From Pseudidiomarina salinarum (GTDB lineage: Bacteria; Pseudomonadota; Gammaproteobacteria; Enterobacterales; Alteromonadaceae), in NCBI RefSeq assembly GCF_000753715.1, contig NZ_JPER01000005.1:62001-126000 (forward strand): a DNA stretch of 64,000 nucleotides, written 5' to 3'. The notes beneath the pieces were generated by a model. The model saw only the letters and a program-made list of their open reading frames with translations. It made no database searches and had not been told where the DNA came from. The translations under genes and the position numbers were made by a program. Below, piece after piece: positions 1-9,500 of the stretch. Every line of letters starts with the position of its first letter. The stretch's first letter is position 1.

Positions 1-832
1 CGAGAAGAAAAACGACGATACGTTGTCGCAGCAACTGGCGGCTCTATGTGATGTATTTGTGATGGATGCCTTTGGTACCGCGCATCGGGCGCAGGCGTCA
101 ACCCATGGCGTTGCCAAGTATGCTGACGTGGCCTGCGCAGGTCCGCTACTGGCCGCTGAGCTTGATGCCCTAGGCAAGGCACTGGCTAACCCCGCGCGGC
201 CACTGGTGGCGATCGTGGGTGGCTCGAAGGTATCGACCAAGCTCACTGTGCTTGAGTCACTGTCGTCGGTGGTGGATCAGCTTATTGTGGGTGGTGGTAT
301 CGCCAATACCTTTATCGCCGCCGCCGGCCATGATGTTGGCAAATCGCTTTATGAAGCTGACCTGGTCGATGAAGCGAAACGGCTGGTCGCGGCAGCGCAG
401 GAAAAAGGCGGTGATATACCGCTACCAGAGGATGTGGTAACGGGTAAAGAATTTAGTGAGAGCGCTACCGCACAGACCAAAGACGTCAGCGAAGTAGCCA
501 GTGATGATATGATCTTTGATATCGGACCAAAAACTGCGCAACAGTTCGCTGACATCATCAAGCAGGCTGGCACCATAGTATGGAATGGCCCGGTCGGCGT
601 ATTCGAATTTGATCAGTTCGGTGAAGGCACTAAGGTAATAGCCGAAGCCATAGCCGCAAGTGATGCATTCTCAATTGCTGGCGGCGGTGATACGCTTGCA
701 GCCATTGATAAGTATGGGATCGCTGATAAAATCAGTTACATTTCAACCGGCGGTGGTGCCTTCCTGGAATTTCTGGAAGGTAAAAAGCTACCGGCAGTCG
801 CGATTCTGGAAGAGCGCGCGTTAAACGGCTGA
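1..832 (+). CDS. pgk: Phosphoglycerate kinase, 5'-truncated by the window edge
   Basis: Transfers phosphate between 1,3-bisphosphoglycerate and ADP in cytoplasmic glycolysis and gluconeogenesis. The frame is open from base 2, so the N-terminal part lies outside the window and about 276 residues are visible of a usual length near 390. Visible family motifs are [23 protein letters not shown], the [10 protein letters not shown] stretch of the nucleotide domain, GGGDT and the C-terminal STGGGAFLE. The class II aldolase gene follows 37 bases downstream in the same direction, the usual pgk-fba pairing of gammaproteobacteria. Any internal TTG start near base 23 is an artefact of the truncation. No terminator is visible between the two genes, so co-transcription is likely. 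Confidence 0.97.
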   Translation, partial: EKKNDDTLSQQLAALCDVFVMDAFGTAHRAQASTHGVAKYADVACAGPLLAAELDALGKALANPARPLVAIVGGSKVSTKLTVLESLSSVVDQLIVGGGIANTFIAAAGHDVGKSLYEADLVDEAKRLVAAAQEKGGDIPLPEDVVTGKEFSESATAQTKDVSEVASDDMIFDIGPKTAQQFADIIKQAGTIVWNGPVGVFEFDQFGEGTKVIAEAIAASDAFSIAGGGDTLAAIDKYGIADKISYISTGGGAFLEFLEGKKLPAVAILEERALNG

Positions 833-869
833 ACAGCCGATCAGAACAGGAACTCAGGAGACTAATTTC

Positions 870-1934
870 ATGGCTTTAATTTCATTGCGTCAGTTACTCG
901 ACCACGCCGCCGAACATAATTATGGTGTGCCGGCCTACAACGTTAACAACCTCGAACAGATGCGGGCCATCATGGAAGCTGCTGACGCGGCAGACAGCCC
1001 GGTTATCGTGCAGGCTTCAGCCGGTGCCCGTAGCTATGCTGGCGCGCCCTTCCTGCGCCACCTGATTCTGGCAGCGATTGAAGAATGGCCACATATTCCG
1101 GTGGTGATGCACCAGGATCACGGTACTTCCCCGTCAGTTTGCCAGCGCTCCATTCAGCTGGGCTTCAGCTCAGTAATGATGGACGGCTCGCTGAAAGAAG
1201 ACGGCAAAACCCCCGCTGACTATGATTACAACGTTAATGTGACCCGCAAGGTTGTCGAAATGGCGCATGCCTGCGGTGTTTCAGTAGAAGGCGAGCTGGG
1301 CGTTCTGGGCTCGCTCGAAACCGGTGAAGCCGGCGAAGAAGACGGCGTGGGTGCAGAAGGCAAGCTGACCCATGATCAGTTGCTGACTGATCCTGAAGAA
1401 GCGGCACAGTTTGTTAAGGCGACCAATGTGGATGCTCTGGCGATTGCCTGTGGTACCTCGCACGGTGCCTATAAATTCTCGCGGCCACCGACTGGCGATA
1501 TTCTGGCCATTGATCGGATTAAAGAAATTCATAAGCGTATTCCTGATACGCATCTGGTGATGCATGGTTCGTCATCAGTACCACAGGAATGGCTGAAGAT
1601 AATCAACGAGTTCGGCGGCGAGATTCCGGAAACATACGGCGTGCCGGTTGAGCAGATTGCCGAAGGCATTAAGCACGGCGTGCGTAAGGTGAACATTGAT
1701 ACCGATCTGCGCTTAGCGTCCACTGGTGCGATTCGTCGCCACCTGGCGCAGAACGCCAGTAATTTTGACCCGCGCAAATTCCTTAAAGCATCTACCGATG
1801 CCATGCATGAAATTTGTAAAGCGCGTTACGAAGCCTTTGGTTCTGCCGGTCAGGCCAGCAAAATTAAGGTCGTTTCACTGGAAGATATGTTTAAGCGCTA
1901 CGAACGGGGCGATTTAGACGCTAAAGTGAACTAA
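870..1934 (+). CDS. fba: Fructose-bisphosphate aldolase, class II
   Basis: Zinc-dependent aldolase that interconverts fructose 1,6-bisphosphate with dihydroxyacetone phosphate and glyceraldehyde 3-phosphate. The 354-residue length fits the subtype often labelled Calvin-cycle type, which also serves ordinary glycolysis. Visible motifs are MHQDHGTSP (catalytic Asp and a zinc His, about residues 80-88), the second class II signature [18 protein letters not shown] and the phosphate-binding NIDTDLR near residue 275. An AGGAG ribosome site lies just upstream of the ATG. The gene follows pgk and is closed by the hairpin at 1951-1995. No Rubisco or phosphoribulokinase gene is present, so a Calvin-cycle role is not supported here. 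Confidence 0.96.
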   Translation: MALISLRQLLDHAAEHNYGVPAYNVNNLEQMRAIMEAADAADSPVIVQASAGARSYAGAPFLRHLILAAIEEWPHIPVVMHQDHGTSPSVCQRSIQLGFSSVMMDGSLKEDGKTPADYDYNVNVTRKVVEMAHACGVSVEGELGVLGSLETGEAGEEDGVGAEGKLTHDQLLTDPEEAAQFVKATNVDALAIACGTSHGAYKFSRPPTGDILAIDRIKEIHKRIPDTHLVMHGSSSVPQEWLKIINEFGGEIPETYGVPVEQIAEGIKHGVRKVNIDTDLRLASTGAIRRHLAQNASNFDPRKFLKASTDAMHEICKARYEAFGSAGQASKIKVVSLEDMFKRYERGDLDAKVN

Positions 1935-1943
1935 AACCCTCTT

Positions 1944-1971
1944 TAGACAGGCCATAATCACGGGGTATAAT
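1944..1971 (+). promoter_or_regulatory. Sigma-70 promoter for the DUF481 gene, inside the terminator
   Basis: The -35 box is TAGACA (1944-1949, five of six matches), the spacer is 16 bases, and the -10 box is a perfect TATAAT (1966-1971). The -10 lies in the loop of the fba terminator hairpin. A transcript starting here would carry only the right arm and so should not form the terminator. Confidence 0.7.
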
Positions 1972-1995
1972 AGCGCCGTGGTTATGGCTTTTTTT
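1951..1995 (+). terminator. Intrinsic terminator after fba, overlapping a promoter
   Basis: A 13-base-pair stem (left arm 1951-1963, right arm 1976-1988, one G-T pair) with a 12-base loop is followed by seven T. It lies 16 bases after the fba stop. The loop contains a perfect TATAAT, so the element doubles as a promoter region for the next gene. Confidence 0.88.
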
Positions 1996-2024
1996 ATTTT
2001 TACGACGATCAAGACGAGGTAAAC

Positions 2025-2816
2025 GTGAAATCAACAGTTGCACCTACTATTGCATTGCTGATGCTGAGCCTGGCGATGCCAGCGTCGGCATCCATCTTTA
2101 TGTACGACGATGCCAGCGATCTTGATGTGGAAGAACAGGAAGACTGGGAGGCGAGCGCTGAATTAGGGCTGCTCTATACCTCTGGTAATACCAAGACTGA
2201 AACCTTTAAAACCAAATTAAACGCGGCCCGCGATTATAAAGAATGGCGGCATAAGGGCGTGGTGGATTATTACCGCTCAGAGCAGGAAGATCCGGCCACA
2301 GGCGAAAAGCAAAAAACCGCCGATAAGTTCTTTGTTTCGGGCCAATCCAACTACAAATTTGACCCCGAAAGTCGTTCGTCGTTGTTCGTGTTCGGTTCTT
2401 ATGAAGCAGATGAGTTCAGTGGCTACGAGTATCAGGGCACTGTGGCAGTCGGTTATGGTGCGCGGTATCGCTACAGCGAAAAGCTATATGCAGATTACGA
2501 AGCAGGTCCTGGTTACGCGGTAAATAAGCCAATTATTGATGGGGTTCCGCAGGAGCAGGAAAGCAGCGCTATTTTGCGTCTTGCTGGTAGTCTGAACTGG
2601 GATATTACCAAAACCTCGGTACTAAAAAGTCTGGCATCAACGGAAATTGGTGAAGAAAATACCAAAACCCGCGCTGAAATTTCCGTTTCCGCCAATATTA
2701 ATAGTTCGCTGGCACTGAAGTTCGCAGTGGCTGGTTCTCACAACTCCAATCTTGACGATGAGTCAAAAAAGAAACTGGACACCGAAACGTCGGTAACCCT
2801 CGTCTATAGTTTTTGA
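2025..2816 (+). CDS. DUF481 outer-membrane beta-barrel protein (YdiY-like)
   Basis: A 263-residue protein of the DUF481 family, whose members (such as YdiY) are described as salt- or acid-induced outer-membrane proteins; the transported substrate is unknown. It starts with a signal peptide of about 22 residues ending ASA, followed by an acidic stretch and then repeating amphipathic strands rich in Tyr and Phe. The C-terminus LVYSF ends in aromatic Phe, as in barrels handled by the Bam machinery. The start is GTG with a GAGG ribosome site a few bases upstream. It appears to be a single-gene unit driven from the promoter at 1944-1971. Confidence 0.8.
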   Translation: MKSTVAPTIALLMLSLAMPASASIFMYDDASDLDVEEQEDWEASAELGLLYTSGNTKTETFKTKLNAARDYKEWRHKGVVDYYRSEQEDPATGEKQKTADKFFVSGQSNYKFDPESRSSLFVFGSYEADEFSGYEYQGTVAVGYGARYRYSEKLYADYEAGPGYAVNKPIIDGVPQEQESSAILRLAGSLNWDITKTSVLKSLASTEIGEENTKTRAEISVSANINSSLALKFAVAGSHNSNLDDESKKKLDTETSVTLVYSF

Positions 2817-2836
2817 TGCGGTTGCGTATTAATCTT

Positions 2837-2876
2837 TTGCAGGTGCGCAGCGTTTTCGTTAGTATGCGCGCACCTG
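2837..2876 (+). promoter_or_regulatory. Candidate promoter with an inverted repeat around its -10
   Basis: TTGCAG (2837-2842), a 17-base spacer and TAGTAT (2860-2865) could drive the PhoU-like/PiT pair. A perfect 9-base-pair inverted repeat (2840-2848 with 2868-2876) places the -10 in its loop. No T tract follows, so I do not call it a terminator. The match to consensus is only moderate. Confidence 0.4.
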
Positions 2877-2924
2877 AGTAAGGTAAATACATAACACCAC
2901 CAGCAGCAACATAGGCGAACTTTT

Positions 2925-3605
2925 ATGTCTGCAAATTCATTCCTTGGCATGTTTGCCAAGTCGCCGATCAAACCCATGATCGAGCACATCACCCAAGTAC
3001 ATGACTGTGCAATTACGCTGAAGCCGTTTTTCCAGGCTGTATATAAAAATGACTGGGAAGAGGCTGATATCCACCGTCAGGCTATTGTAAAAAAAGAATC
3101 AGCAGCTGATGATCTGAAGCGTGATATACGTTTAAACCTGCCCAGCGGCCTGTTTATGCCGGTAGAGCGTACTGATTTGCTCGAGCTAGTTTCCCAACAG
3201 GATCGTATTGCCAATAAAGCCAAAGACATTTCCGGATTAATCACGGGTCGCCAGATGCTGATCCCTGAGTCGATGATTGAAGGCTTTGATGCTTATCTGA
3301 ATCGATGCCTGGATGCGACTGAAAAAGCTTGTGAAACCATTGGTGAATTTGATGACCTGCTGGAAGTGGGCTTTAAAGGTCGTGAACGCCAGCTGGTTGA
3401 CAAAATGATTTCCGAACTGGATGCGATTGAAGCGGATACCGATACCCTGCAGATCGAGTTGCGCAAACAGTTGCGCGCGCTTGAGCGGGAGATGAACCCG
3501 TTGAACGCGATGTTTTTATATCAGATCCTGGACTGGGTTGGTGATCTTGCTGATCTGGCGGAGCGCGTGGGAGCGCGTTTTGAACTCATGCTTGCACGCG
3601 GCTAA
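2925..3605 (+). CDS. PhoU-like TIGR00153/DUF47 phosphate transport regulator
   Basis: A 226-residue, almost entirely helical protein of the TIGR00153 (DUF47, PhoU-like) family. Members are usually encoded next to PiT transporters and are thought to modulate phosphate or metal-phosphate uptake from the cytoplasmic face. The start MSANSFLGMFAKSPI and the phrase LVSQQDRIANKAKDISGLI are typical of the family. The PiT gene starts 15 bases after this stop on the same strand, so the two form a transcription unit. No membrane segment or signal peptide is visible. Biochemical function is poorly defined even in well-studied relatives. Confidence 0.88.
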   Translation: MSANSFLGMFAKSPIKPMIEHITQVHDCAITLKPFFQAVYKNDWEEADIHRQAIVKKESAADDLKRDIRLNLPSGLFMPVERTDLLELVSQQDRIANKAKDISGLITGRQMLIPESMIEGFDAYLNRCLDATEKACETIGEFDDLLEVGFKGRERQLVDKMISELDAIEADTDTLQIELRKQLRALEREMNPLNAMFLYQILDWVGDLADLAERVGARFELMLARG

Positions 3606-3620
3606 GCCGGAGATAAAACT

Positions 3621-4889
3621 ATGGATATCATAACTTCCTATAGTACGACGCTGATCGTTCTTGCCGCTGTGTTTGGCTTCTTCATGGCCTGGGGGATAGG
3701 TGCCAATGACGTAGCTAATGCGATGGGGACCTCGGTCGGTTCCAAAGCGCTGACCATCAAGCAGGCAATTTTTATTGCCATGATCTTTGAATTCGCCGGC
3801 GCTTATCTGGCGGGTGGTGAGGTCACTTCTACGATCCGCAAGGGCATTATTGACTCGGCCTACTTCGTCGATGTACCGGAACTGCTGGTATTTGGCATGA
3901 TTGGCTCTTTGCTGGCGGCGGGCATCTGGCTGATGCTTGCTTCCTGGTTGGGCTGGCCGGTTTCTACTACCCATTCGATCATCGGTGCCATTGTTGGCTT
4001 TGCGGCCGTGGGTGTAAGCCCGGATGCGGTAAACTGGTTGAAAGTCGGTGGCATTGTCGGCAGTTGGATAGTCACGCCAATGATTGCCGGTTTGATTGCC
4101 TACTTTATCTTTCTGAGTGCCCAAAAGCTGATTTTTGATCAGGAGAACCCGTTAGCCATGGCGAAACGCTATGTCCCATTTTATATGGGGTTGACGGGCT
4201 TTATGATCTCGCTGGTTACTATTACCAAGGGCCTCAAGCACGTTGGCCTGGACTTCACCACCATGGAAGGCTACGCATTGGCTCTGGTCGTTGCTGTTGT
4301 GGTGTTTTTCCTTGGTAAATGGGCGATTGCGCGGCTCAAGTTTAATCCTTCCGATGACCGTGAAATGCACTACACCAACGTCGAGAAAGTGTTCGCTATT
4401 CTGATGGTGGTCACCGCCTGTGCCATGGCATTTGCGCATGGTTCGAACGATGTCGCAAACGCCATAGGCCCGGTAGCTGCAGTTGTAAGCGTCGTCACCA
4501 GCGGTGGTGAAATCGCCAGTAAAGCGCAGCTAGCCTGGTGGGTATTGCCAATCGGCGCCATCGGTATCGTGGCCGGTCTGGCCATGTTGGGTCGTCGCGT
4601 TATCGCCACTATCGGTGCCGGCATCACCCACTTAACACCAAGCCGCGGTTTTGCTGCAGAACTGGCAGCGGCCACGACGGTCGTTATCGCGTCAGGCACC
4701 GGCCTGCCGATTTCAACCACGCAAACGCTGGTTGGCGCGGTATTAGGTGTGGGCATGGCCCGTGGTATTGCCGCCCTGAATCTGGTGGTAGTAAGAAACA
4801 TCGTCGTATCCTGGGTAGTGACTCTGCCAGCCGGTGCGATTATGTCGATTATTTTCTTCTACATCATCAAGGCTGCATTCGGCGTGTAA
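3621..4889 (+). CDS. PiT-family inorganic phosphate transporter
   Basis: A 422-residue integral membrane protein of the PHO4/PiT family, which imports phosphate, often as a metal-phosphate complex, using the proton or sodium gradient. The two halves each carry the family signature: GANDVANAMGTSVG near residue 27 and GSNDVANAIGPVAAV near residue 275. Each half also has a serine-threonine motif (PVSTTHS and PISTTQT). About ten hydrophobic segments are visible. It follows the PhoU-like gene by 15 bases and is closed by the strong terminator at 4908-4932. I give no gene symbol because pitA, pitB and other paralogues cannot be separated here. Confidence 0.93.
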   Translation: MDIITSYSTTLIVLAAVFGFFMAWGIGANDVANAMGTSVGSKALTIKQAIFIAMIFEFAGAYLAGGEVTSTIRKGIIDSAYFVDVPELLVFGMIGSLLAAGIWLMLASWLGWPVSTTHSIIGAIVGFAAVGVSPDAVNWLKVGGIVGSWIVTPMIAGLIAYFIFLSAQKLIFDQENPLAMAKRYVPFYMGLTGFMISLVTITKGLKHVGLDFTTMEGYALALVVAVVVFFLGKWAIARLKFNPSDDREMHYTNVEKVFAILMVVTACAMAFAHGSNDVANAIGPVAAVVSVVTSGGEIASKAQLAWWVLPIGAIGIVAGLAMLGRRVIATIGAGITHLTPSRGFAAELAAATTVVIASGTGLPISTTQTLVGAVLGVGMARGIAALNLVVVRNIVVSWVVTLPAGAIMSIIFFYIIKAAFGV

Positions 4890-4907
4890 CGCGCTCTGTA
4901 GATGAAA

Positions 4908-4932
4908 AAGGCGGCTTCGGCCGCCTTTTTTT
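4908..4932 (+). terminator. Intrinsic terminator after the PiT transporter
   Basis: A perfect GGCGGC/GCCGCC stem, extended by A-T pairs, closes a TTCG tetraloop (4916-4919) and is followed by seven T. It starts 19 bases after the stop codon and separates the phosphate genes from the ECF sigma operon. Confidence 0.95.
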
Positions 4933-5021
4933 GTGCCTGCTTGCAAATAAATTACAGTCAGAAACAACTTTTCGTGCTTTGCTAACGACTACAGTGACAA
5001 ATCCATAAGGACTGAGATCAC

Positions 5022-5564
5022 GTGTTTGCACCTTCAGATGAGCGGCTGATTAAACGGGCGCTGGAAAATAATAAGCAGGCGTGGCTGCAACTGGTAAAGC
5101 GCTATGAAGGGCTGGTCTATAACTATGGCCTGCGCATGCTGAGTAATCGCGATGACGCTATGGATCTGATGCAGGACGTATTTGTGTCGGTGTTTCGTAA
5201 TCTGGCTGGCTGGCGCGGTGAATGCTCATTTAAGAACTGGCTGATGACCATCGCCCATCATCGCTGTATTGAGCATTACCGCCGGCGGCGTGATCACCAC
5301 AGCGACGATCAGCTGGACGAGCAGGTCAGTGATGCCGACTGGGATAATCCCGAACGAATCTATGCAGGGCAGCAACGTGGGCAGCAGCTGATCCGTGCAA
5401 TGCAACAGTTACCGCTGGAGCAACGTCAGATTGTCGAACTGAAATTTTTTCAGCACCTGAAGTTGCAGGACATCGCAACCCAGCTCGATACCCCGCTGAA
5501 CACAGTGAAATCACGGCTTTACAGCGCCGTCAGTAAATTACAGGAATTGGTGGAGGTAGTATGA
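5022..5564 (+). CDS. ECF-type RNA polymerase sigma factor
   Basis: A 180-residue group 4 (extracytoplasmic function) sigma factor. Region 2 spans about residues 15-80 with the core-binding phrase DAMDLMQDVFVSVFRNL, and region 4 spans about 120-172 with LPLEQRQIVELKFF and the recognition helix LNTVKSRLYSAVSKL. Region 3 is absent, as expected for the class. The start is GTG. The stop overlaps the next gene by four bases (ATGA), so translational coupling to the likely anti-sigma partner is expected. The target promoters cannot be told from sequence; autoregulation is common in the family, but I could not identify a matching pair of motifs upstream. Confidence 0.9.
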   Translation: MFAPSDERLIKRALENNKQAWLQLVKRYEGLVYNYGLRMLSNRDDAMDLMQDVFVSVFRNLAGWRGECSFKNWLMTIAHHRCIEHYRRRRDHHSDDQLDEQVSDADWDNPERIYAGQQRGQQLIRAMQQLPLEQRQIVELKFFQHLKLQDIATQLDTPLNTVKSRLYSAVSKLQELVEVV

Positions 5565-6151
5565 CTAAACACACCGAATTTGAACAATGGCTGCAGTCGG
5601 CAGCGGATGATCTTCGGCCTGAGACAGTCCCCGAATGGTCACGCGAAAGTACCTTTCGCCATGCGAACGTGACGCAACCACTGTCGTGGTGGCAACGGCC
5701 CTGGTTACCGGTTTCAGCGATGGCTGTATCAGCCTGCGCATTATTGCTGGTTATGGGCCAGGTACAGTTCAGTCAGACCAATGATGGCTTTACCGTGCGC
5801 TTTGGTGACGGAGTGGATCCCGCAACCATTGAAACACTGGTTGAGCAGCGACTAGCCGACTATCAGGCCGAACAGAAATTACAACTGGCCAATTACGCCA
5901 GTACGCTGCGCAAAGACTTCCGTGAAGATTTCCGTGCCGAACTGACCACAGTCAACCAACAACTGGTGAACTATGTACTGGCCACCAGCCGTGACGAGCG
6001 CCAGGACGACATGGCCGATCTGATCCGCTATGTGAACTCGCAGCGGGAAGACGACCAGGTGTATTTTGCCAACCTGTTACAACAATATTCAGAAGACTAT
6101 GTCGAACCCCGACAGTATCCGGTTTATCCGGCATCTCAAGTGAAGGAATAA
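5561..6151 (+). CDS. Single-pass membrane protein, probable anti-sigma factor
   Basis: A 196-residue protein with a short cytoplasmic N-terminal part, one membrane segment at about residues 49-66, and a periplasmic region predicted to be a long amphipathic helix rich in Gln, Asp and Arg. It overlaps the ECF sigma gene by four bases, the classic position of a membrane anti-sigma factor. The His-x3-Cys-x2-Cys motif of zinc-containing anti-sigma factors is not present, so assignment rests on topology and position, not on a recognised domain. An alternative is a membrane sensor that acts with the secreted protein encoded next. Confidence 0.6.
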   Translation: MTKHTEFEQWLQSAADDLRPETVPEWSRESTFRHANVTQPLSWWQRPWLPVSAMAVSACALLLVMGQVQFSQTNDGFTVRFGDGVDPATIETLVEQRLADYQAEQKLQLANYASTLRKDFREDFRAELTTVNQQLVNYVLATSRDERQDDMADLIRYVNSQREDDQVYFANLLQQYSEDYVEPRQYPVYPASQVKE

Positions 6152-6155
6152 AATT

Positions 6156-7154
6156 ATGCGTACCAAACTTAGTGTAGTAGCGATTTCTGTCATTCTCAGC
6201 ACCGCTCTGGTGAGCTCATTAGCTATGGCTCAGGGCAAAGGTAAGGGTAAGGGCGCCGGCGCCGAGCGCAACGAACTGCGGCAGCAGCTTGAAGTGATGG
6301 CGAGCATCTTTAACACCACACTGCGGCAGGAGCGCCACAACGATCGCTCGTTATGGCGTAGTGCCGGCAAACTGGATTATAGCTACCTGGCAGGCCAGGG
6401 CGTGGTATTCCGCACCCGGCTGGCGGGTGGCGGCCGGATGATAATGGGGAATGCGCCAATGCCACCAATGCCGCCGATGCCGGATGAGCCGGAAATTGAA
6501 ATCGAGATTTTAGAAGGTGATTCACCTGATGTTCATCGGGTAATTCGCCGGGTGGGTGAGGCGATCGAAGACATTTATGAAGTTCATATTGAAGAGTCGA
6601 TGGGTGTTACTGAATCGGTGAATTTCATTTCGGCCGACACCTTTACTGAGGAACAACTTGAAGCAATTGAGACACTGCGTGAAGAAGCGCGGGAAACCCG
6701 CGAGCTGCAGCGTCGTGTCCGGGATCTTGAATATGCTAAGCGTAATGCTGAAGGCAAAGGCGATAAAAAAGTCGAGAAAGAGCTGAAACAAGCTGAGGAA
6801 GCATTGGCCAAGAACCGGGAGAAGCTGGATAAAGCACGGGAAAAGGTTCAGAAAGTACGTAAAGACGTGCAACTGAAAGCCGAAGTTCGGCGCGCTGAAC
6901 GCATGGAGCAACGCAACCAGCAGATCGCTCAGTTTGAACAAACTATGGCGCAGACTTTATGCGATTACGGTAATACGCTGAGAGCGCTACCAGGCAATGA
7001 AAGTATTACCCTGATTATTGAAGGTGCAGGGGATCCTGAGGTTGGCAGAAACAGTGACAAGATCCATATTTTCAGCAAACAGGCAGTAACAAACTGCAGC
7101 GGAAATAACGGACCCCTTGATCTTTTACGGAATGCCACCACGTATAGTTTCTAG
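6156..7154 (+). CDS. Secreted coiled-coil protein of the ECF sigma operon, function unknown
   Basis: I do not recognise the family. The 332-residue product has a clear signal peptide (about 25 residues, ending AMA) followed by a Lys-Gly repeat, a Met-Pro repeat near residues 101-110 (MPPMPPMP), an acidic segment, and a long charged coiled coil at about residues 160-265 with runs of Glu, Lys and Arg. The C-terminal 60 residues look globular and contain two Cys that could form a disulfide. It starts four bases after the membrane protein gene, so sigma factor, membrane partner and this exported protein form one unit. A role as periplasmic signal input or regulon output is plausible. Confidence 0.7.
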   Translation: MRTKLSVVAISVILSTALVSSLAMAQGKGKGKGAGAERNELRQQLEVMASIFNTTLRQERHNDRSLWRSAGKLDYSYLAGQGVVFRTRLAGGGRMIMGNAPMPPMPPMPDEPEIEIEILEGDSPDVHRVIRRVGEAIEDIYEVHIEESMGVTESVNFISADTFTEEQLEAIETLREEARETRELQRRVRDLEYAKRNAEGKGDKKVEKELKQAEEALAKNREKLDKAREKVQKVRKDVQLKAEVRRAERMEQRNQQIAQFEQTMAQTLCDYGNTLRALPGNESITLIIEGAGDPEVGRNSDKIHIFSKQAVTNCSGNNGPLDLLRNATTYSF

Positions 7155-7187
7155 AGACATTAGTTCGGTTGTTATATCTCTCTGCTT

Positions 7188-7214
7188 AGCGCGCCCCTGG
7201 CGCGCTTTTTTTTT
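7188..7214 (+). terminator. Intrinsic terminator of the ECF sigma operon
   Basis: A perfect 8-base-pair stem AGCGCGCC/GGCGCGCT with a three-base loop (7196-7198) is followed by a run of nine T counted from 7206. It lies 33 bases after the third gene of the operon and upstream of queA. Confidence 0.94.
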
Positions 7215-7266
7215 GCCGCTAAAAACGCTAAAGTACGCGCTCGCAAAGTAACCAGCCAGTAGCTCC

Positions 7267-8316
7267 ATGAACCTGAAAGATTTTAGTTTTGAATTACCCG
7301 ATGAATTAATAGCCCATTATCCGCAGCCAGAGCGCAGCGCCAGCCGTATGTTGTGCCTGGACGGACCCAGCGGAACGGTCACTCATCGCCAGTTCCGCGA
7401 TATCACTGAACAACTGCAGGCAGGCGATCTGCTGGTGTTTAATGATACCCGGGTAATACCCGCGCGTATGCTGGGTGAGAAGGCGAGCGGTGGCGGTAAA
7501 GTTGAAGTGCTGGTGGAGCGCATCCTGGACGACCACCGGGTGCTGGCGCATGTGCGCAGTAATCGCTCACCAAAGCCCGGGCAGCGGCTGCTGATGGAGC
7601 AGGCGGTTGAAGTGGAGATGCTGGGCCGGCAGGACGCTTTATTCGAACTCCGTTTTCATACTGATGAGCCCGTGCTGGCAGTGCTTGAGCAGTATGGCCA
7701 TATGCCGTTACCGCCTTATATCGACCGGCCTGACGAAGCTAGTGACCGCGAACGTTATCAGACCGTGTATAACAAAAAGCCCGGTGCCGTGGCGGCGCCT
7801 ACCGCAGGCCTGCACTTTGACGAACAGATTCTGCAGCAGCTCAAAGATAAAGGCGTCGAGTTTGCTTATGTGACTCTGCATGTAGGTGCTGGTACCTTCC
7901 AGCCGGTACGGGTGGATAATATCGAAGAGCACCACATGCACAGCGAATACGCCGAAGTACCGCAGGAGACCGTTGCTGCTATTGCTGCCACCCGGGCCCG
8001 CGGCGGGCGTGTAGTGGCTGTTGGGACCACTTCCGTGCGCTCACTGGAATCAGCTGCCCAGGCAGCAAAGCTGGCCGGTACCGACCTGGTGCCATTTTTC
8101 GCCGATACCGACATCTTTATTTATCCCGGCTATGAATTCCAGGTTATCGACGCCATGATCACCAACTTCCACCTGCCGGAATCTACGCTGATCATGCTGA
8201 TATCCGCCTTTGCCGGGCGCGAAGCTGTGCTGCGAGCCTATGGCGAAGCAGTCGCGCATAAATACCGCTTCTTCAGCTACGGCGACGCGATGTTTGTGAC
8301 CCGTAAACCGAGCTAA
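7267..8316 (+). CDS. queA: S-adenosylmethionine:tRNA ribosyltransferase-isomerase
   Basis: Transfers and isomerises the ribosyl group of S-adenosylmethionine onto 7-aminomethyl-7-deazaguanine in tRNA to give epoxyqueuosine. The 349 residues match the family length. Visible motifs include the N-terminal [40 protein letters not shown] and the signature [11 protein letters not shown]. It is followed by tgt, which acts one step earlier on the same tRNA position, with a 49-base gap. Both enzymes act in the cytoplasm on tRNAs with GUN anticodons. The ATG start gives the normal family N-terminus. Confidence 0.97.
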   Translation: MNLKDFSFELPDELIAHYPQPERSASRMLCLDGPSGTVTHRQFRDITEQLQAGDLLVFNDTRVIPARMLGEKASGGGKVEVLVERILDDHRVLAHVRSNRSPKPGQRLLMEQAVEVEMLGRQDALFELRFHTDEPVLAVLEQYGHMPLPPYIDRPDEASDRERYQTVYNKKPGAVAAPTAGLHFDEQILQQLKDKGVEFAYVTLHVGAGTFQPVRVDNIEEHHMHSEYAEVPQETVAAIAATRARGGRVVAVGTTSVRSLESAAQAAKLAGTDLVPFFADTDIFIYPGYEFQVIDAMITNFHLPESTLIMLISAFAGREAVLRAYGEAVAHKYRFFSYGDAMFVTRKPS

Positions 8317-8324
8317 GGTATACT
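8296..8324 (+). promoter_or_regulatory. Candidate internal promoter for tgt
   Basis: GTGACC (8296-8301), a 17-base spacer and TATACT (8319-8324) overlap the last codons and stop of queA. The -10 matches consensus at five of six positions and the -35 at four. It could give tgt extra transcription independent of queA. Confidence 0.4.
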
Positions 8325-8353
8325 GCCTGCAGAAGCTCTTCGCACTAAACTAA

Positions 8354-9484
<1,131 letters not shown>

Positions 9485-9500
9485 GTCCCCGAATAAGGCT

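Noticed and set aside
3516-4124. Minus-strand frame of 202 codons under the phosphate genes
   Set aside because: It spans the junction of two well-supported plus-strand genes and its composition is unlike a real protein.
6522-6941. Minus-strand frame in the coiled-coil gene, rich in Leu and Phe
   Set aside because: Its composition is explained by reversal of the Glu/Lys-rich coiled-coil codons.
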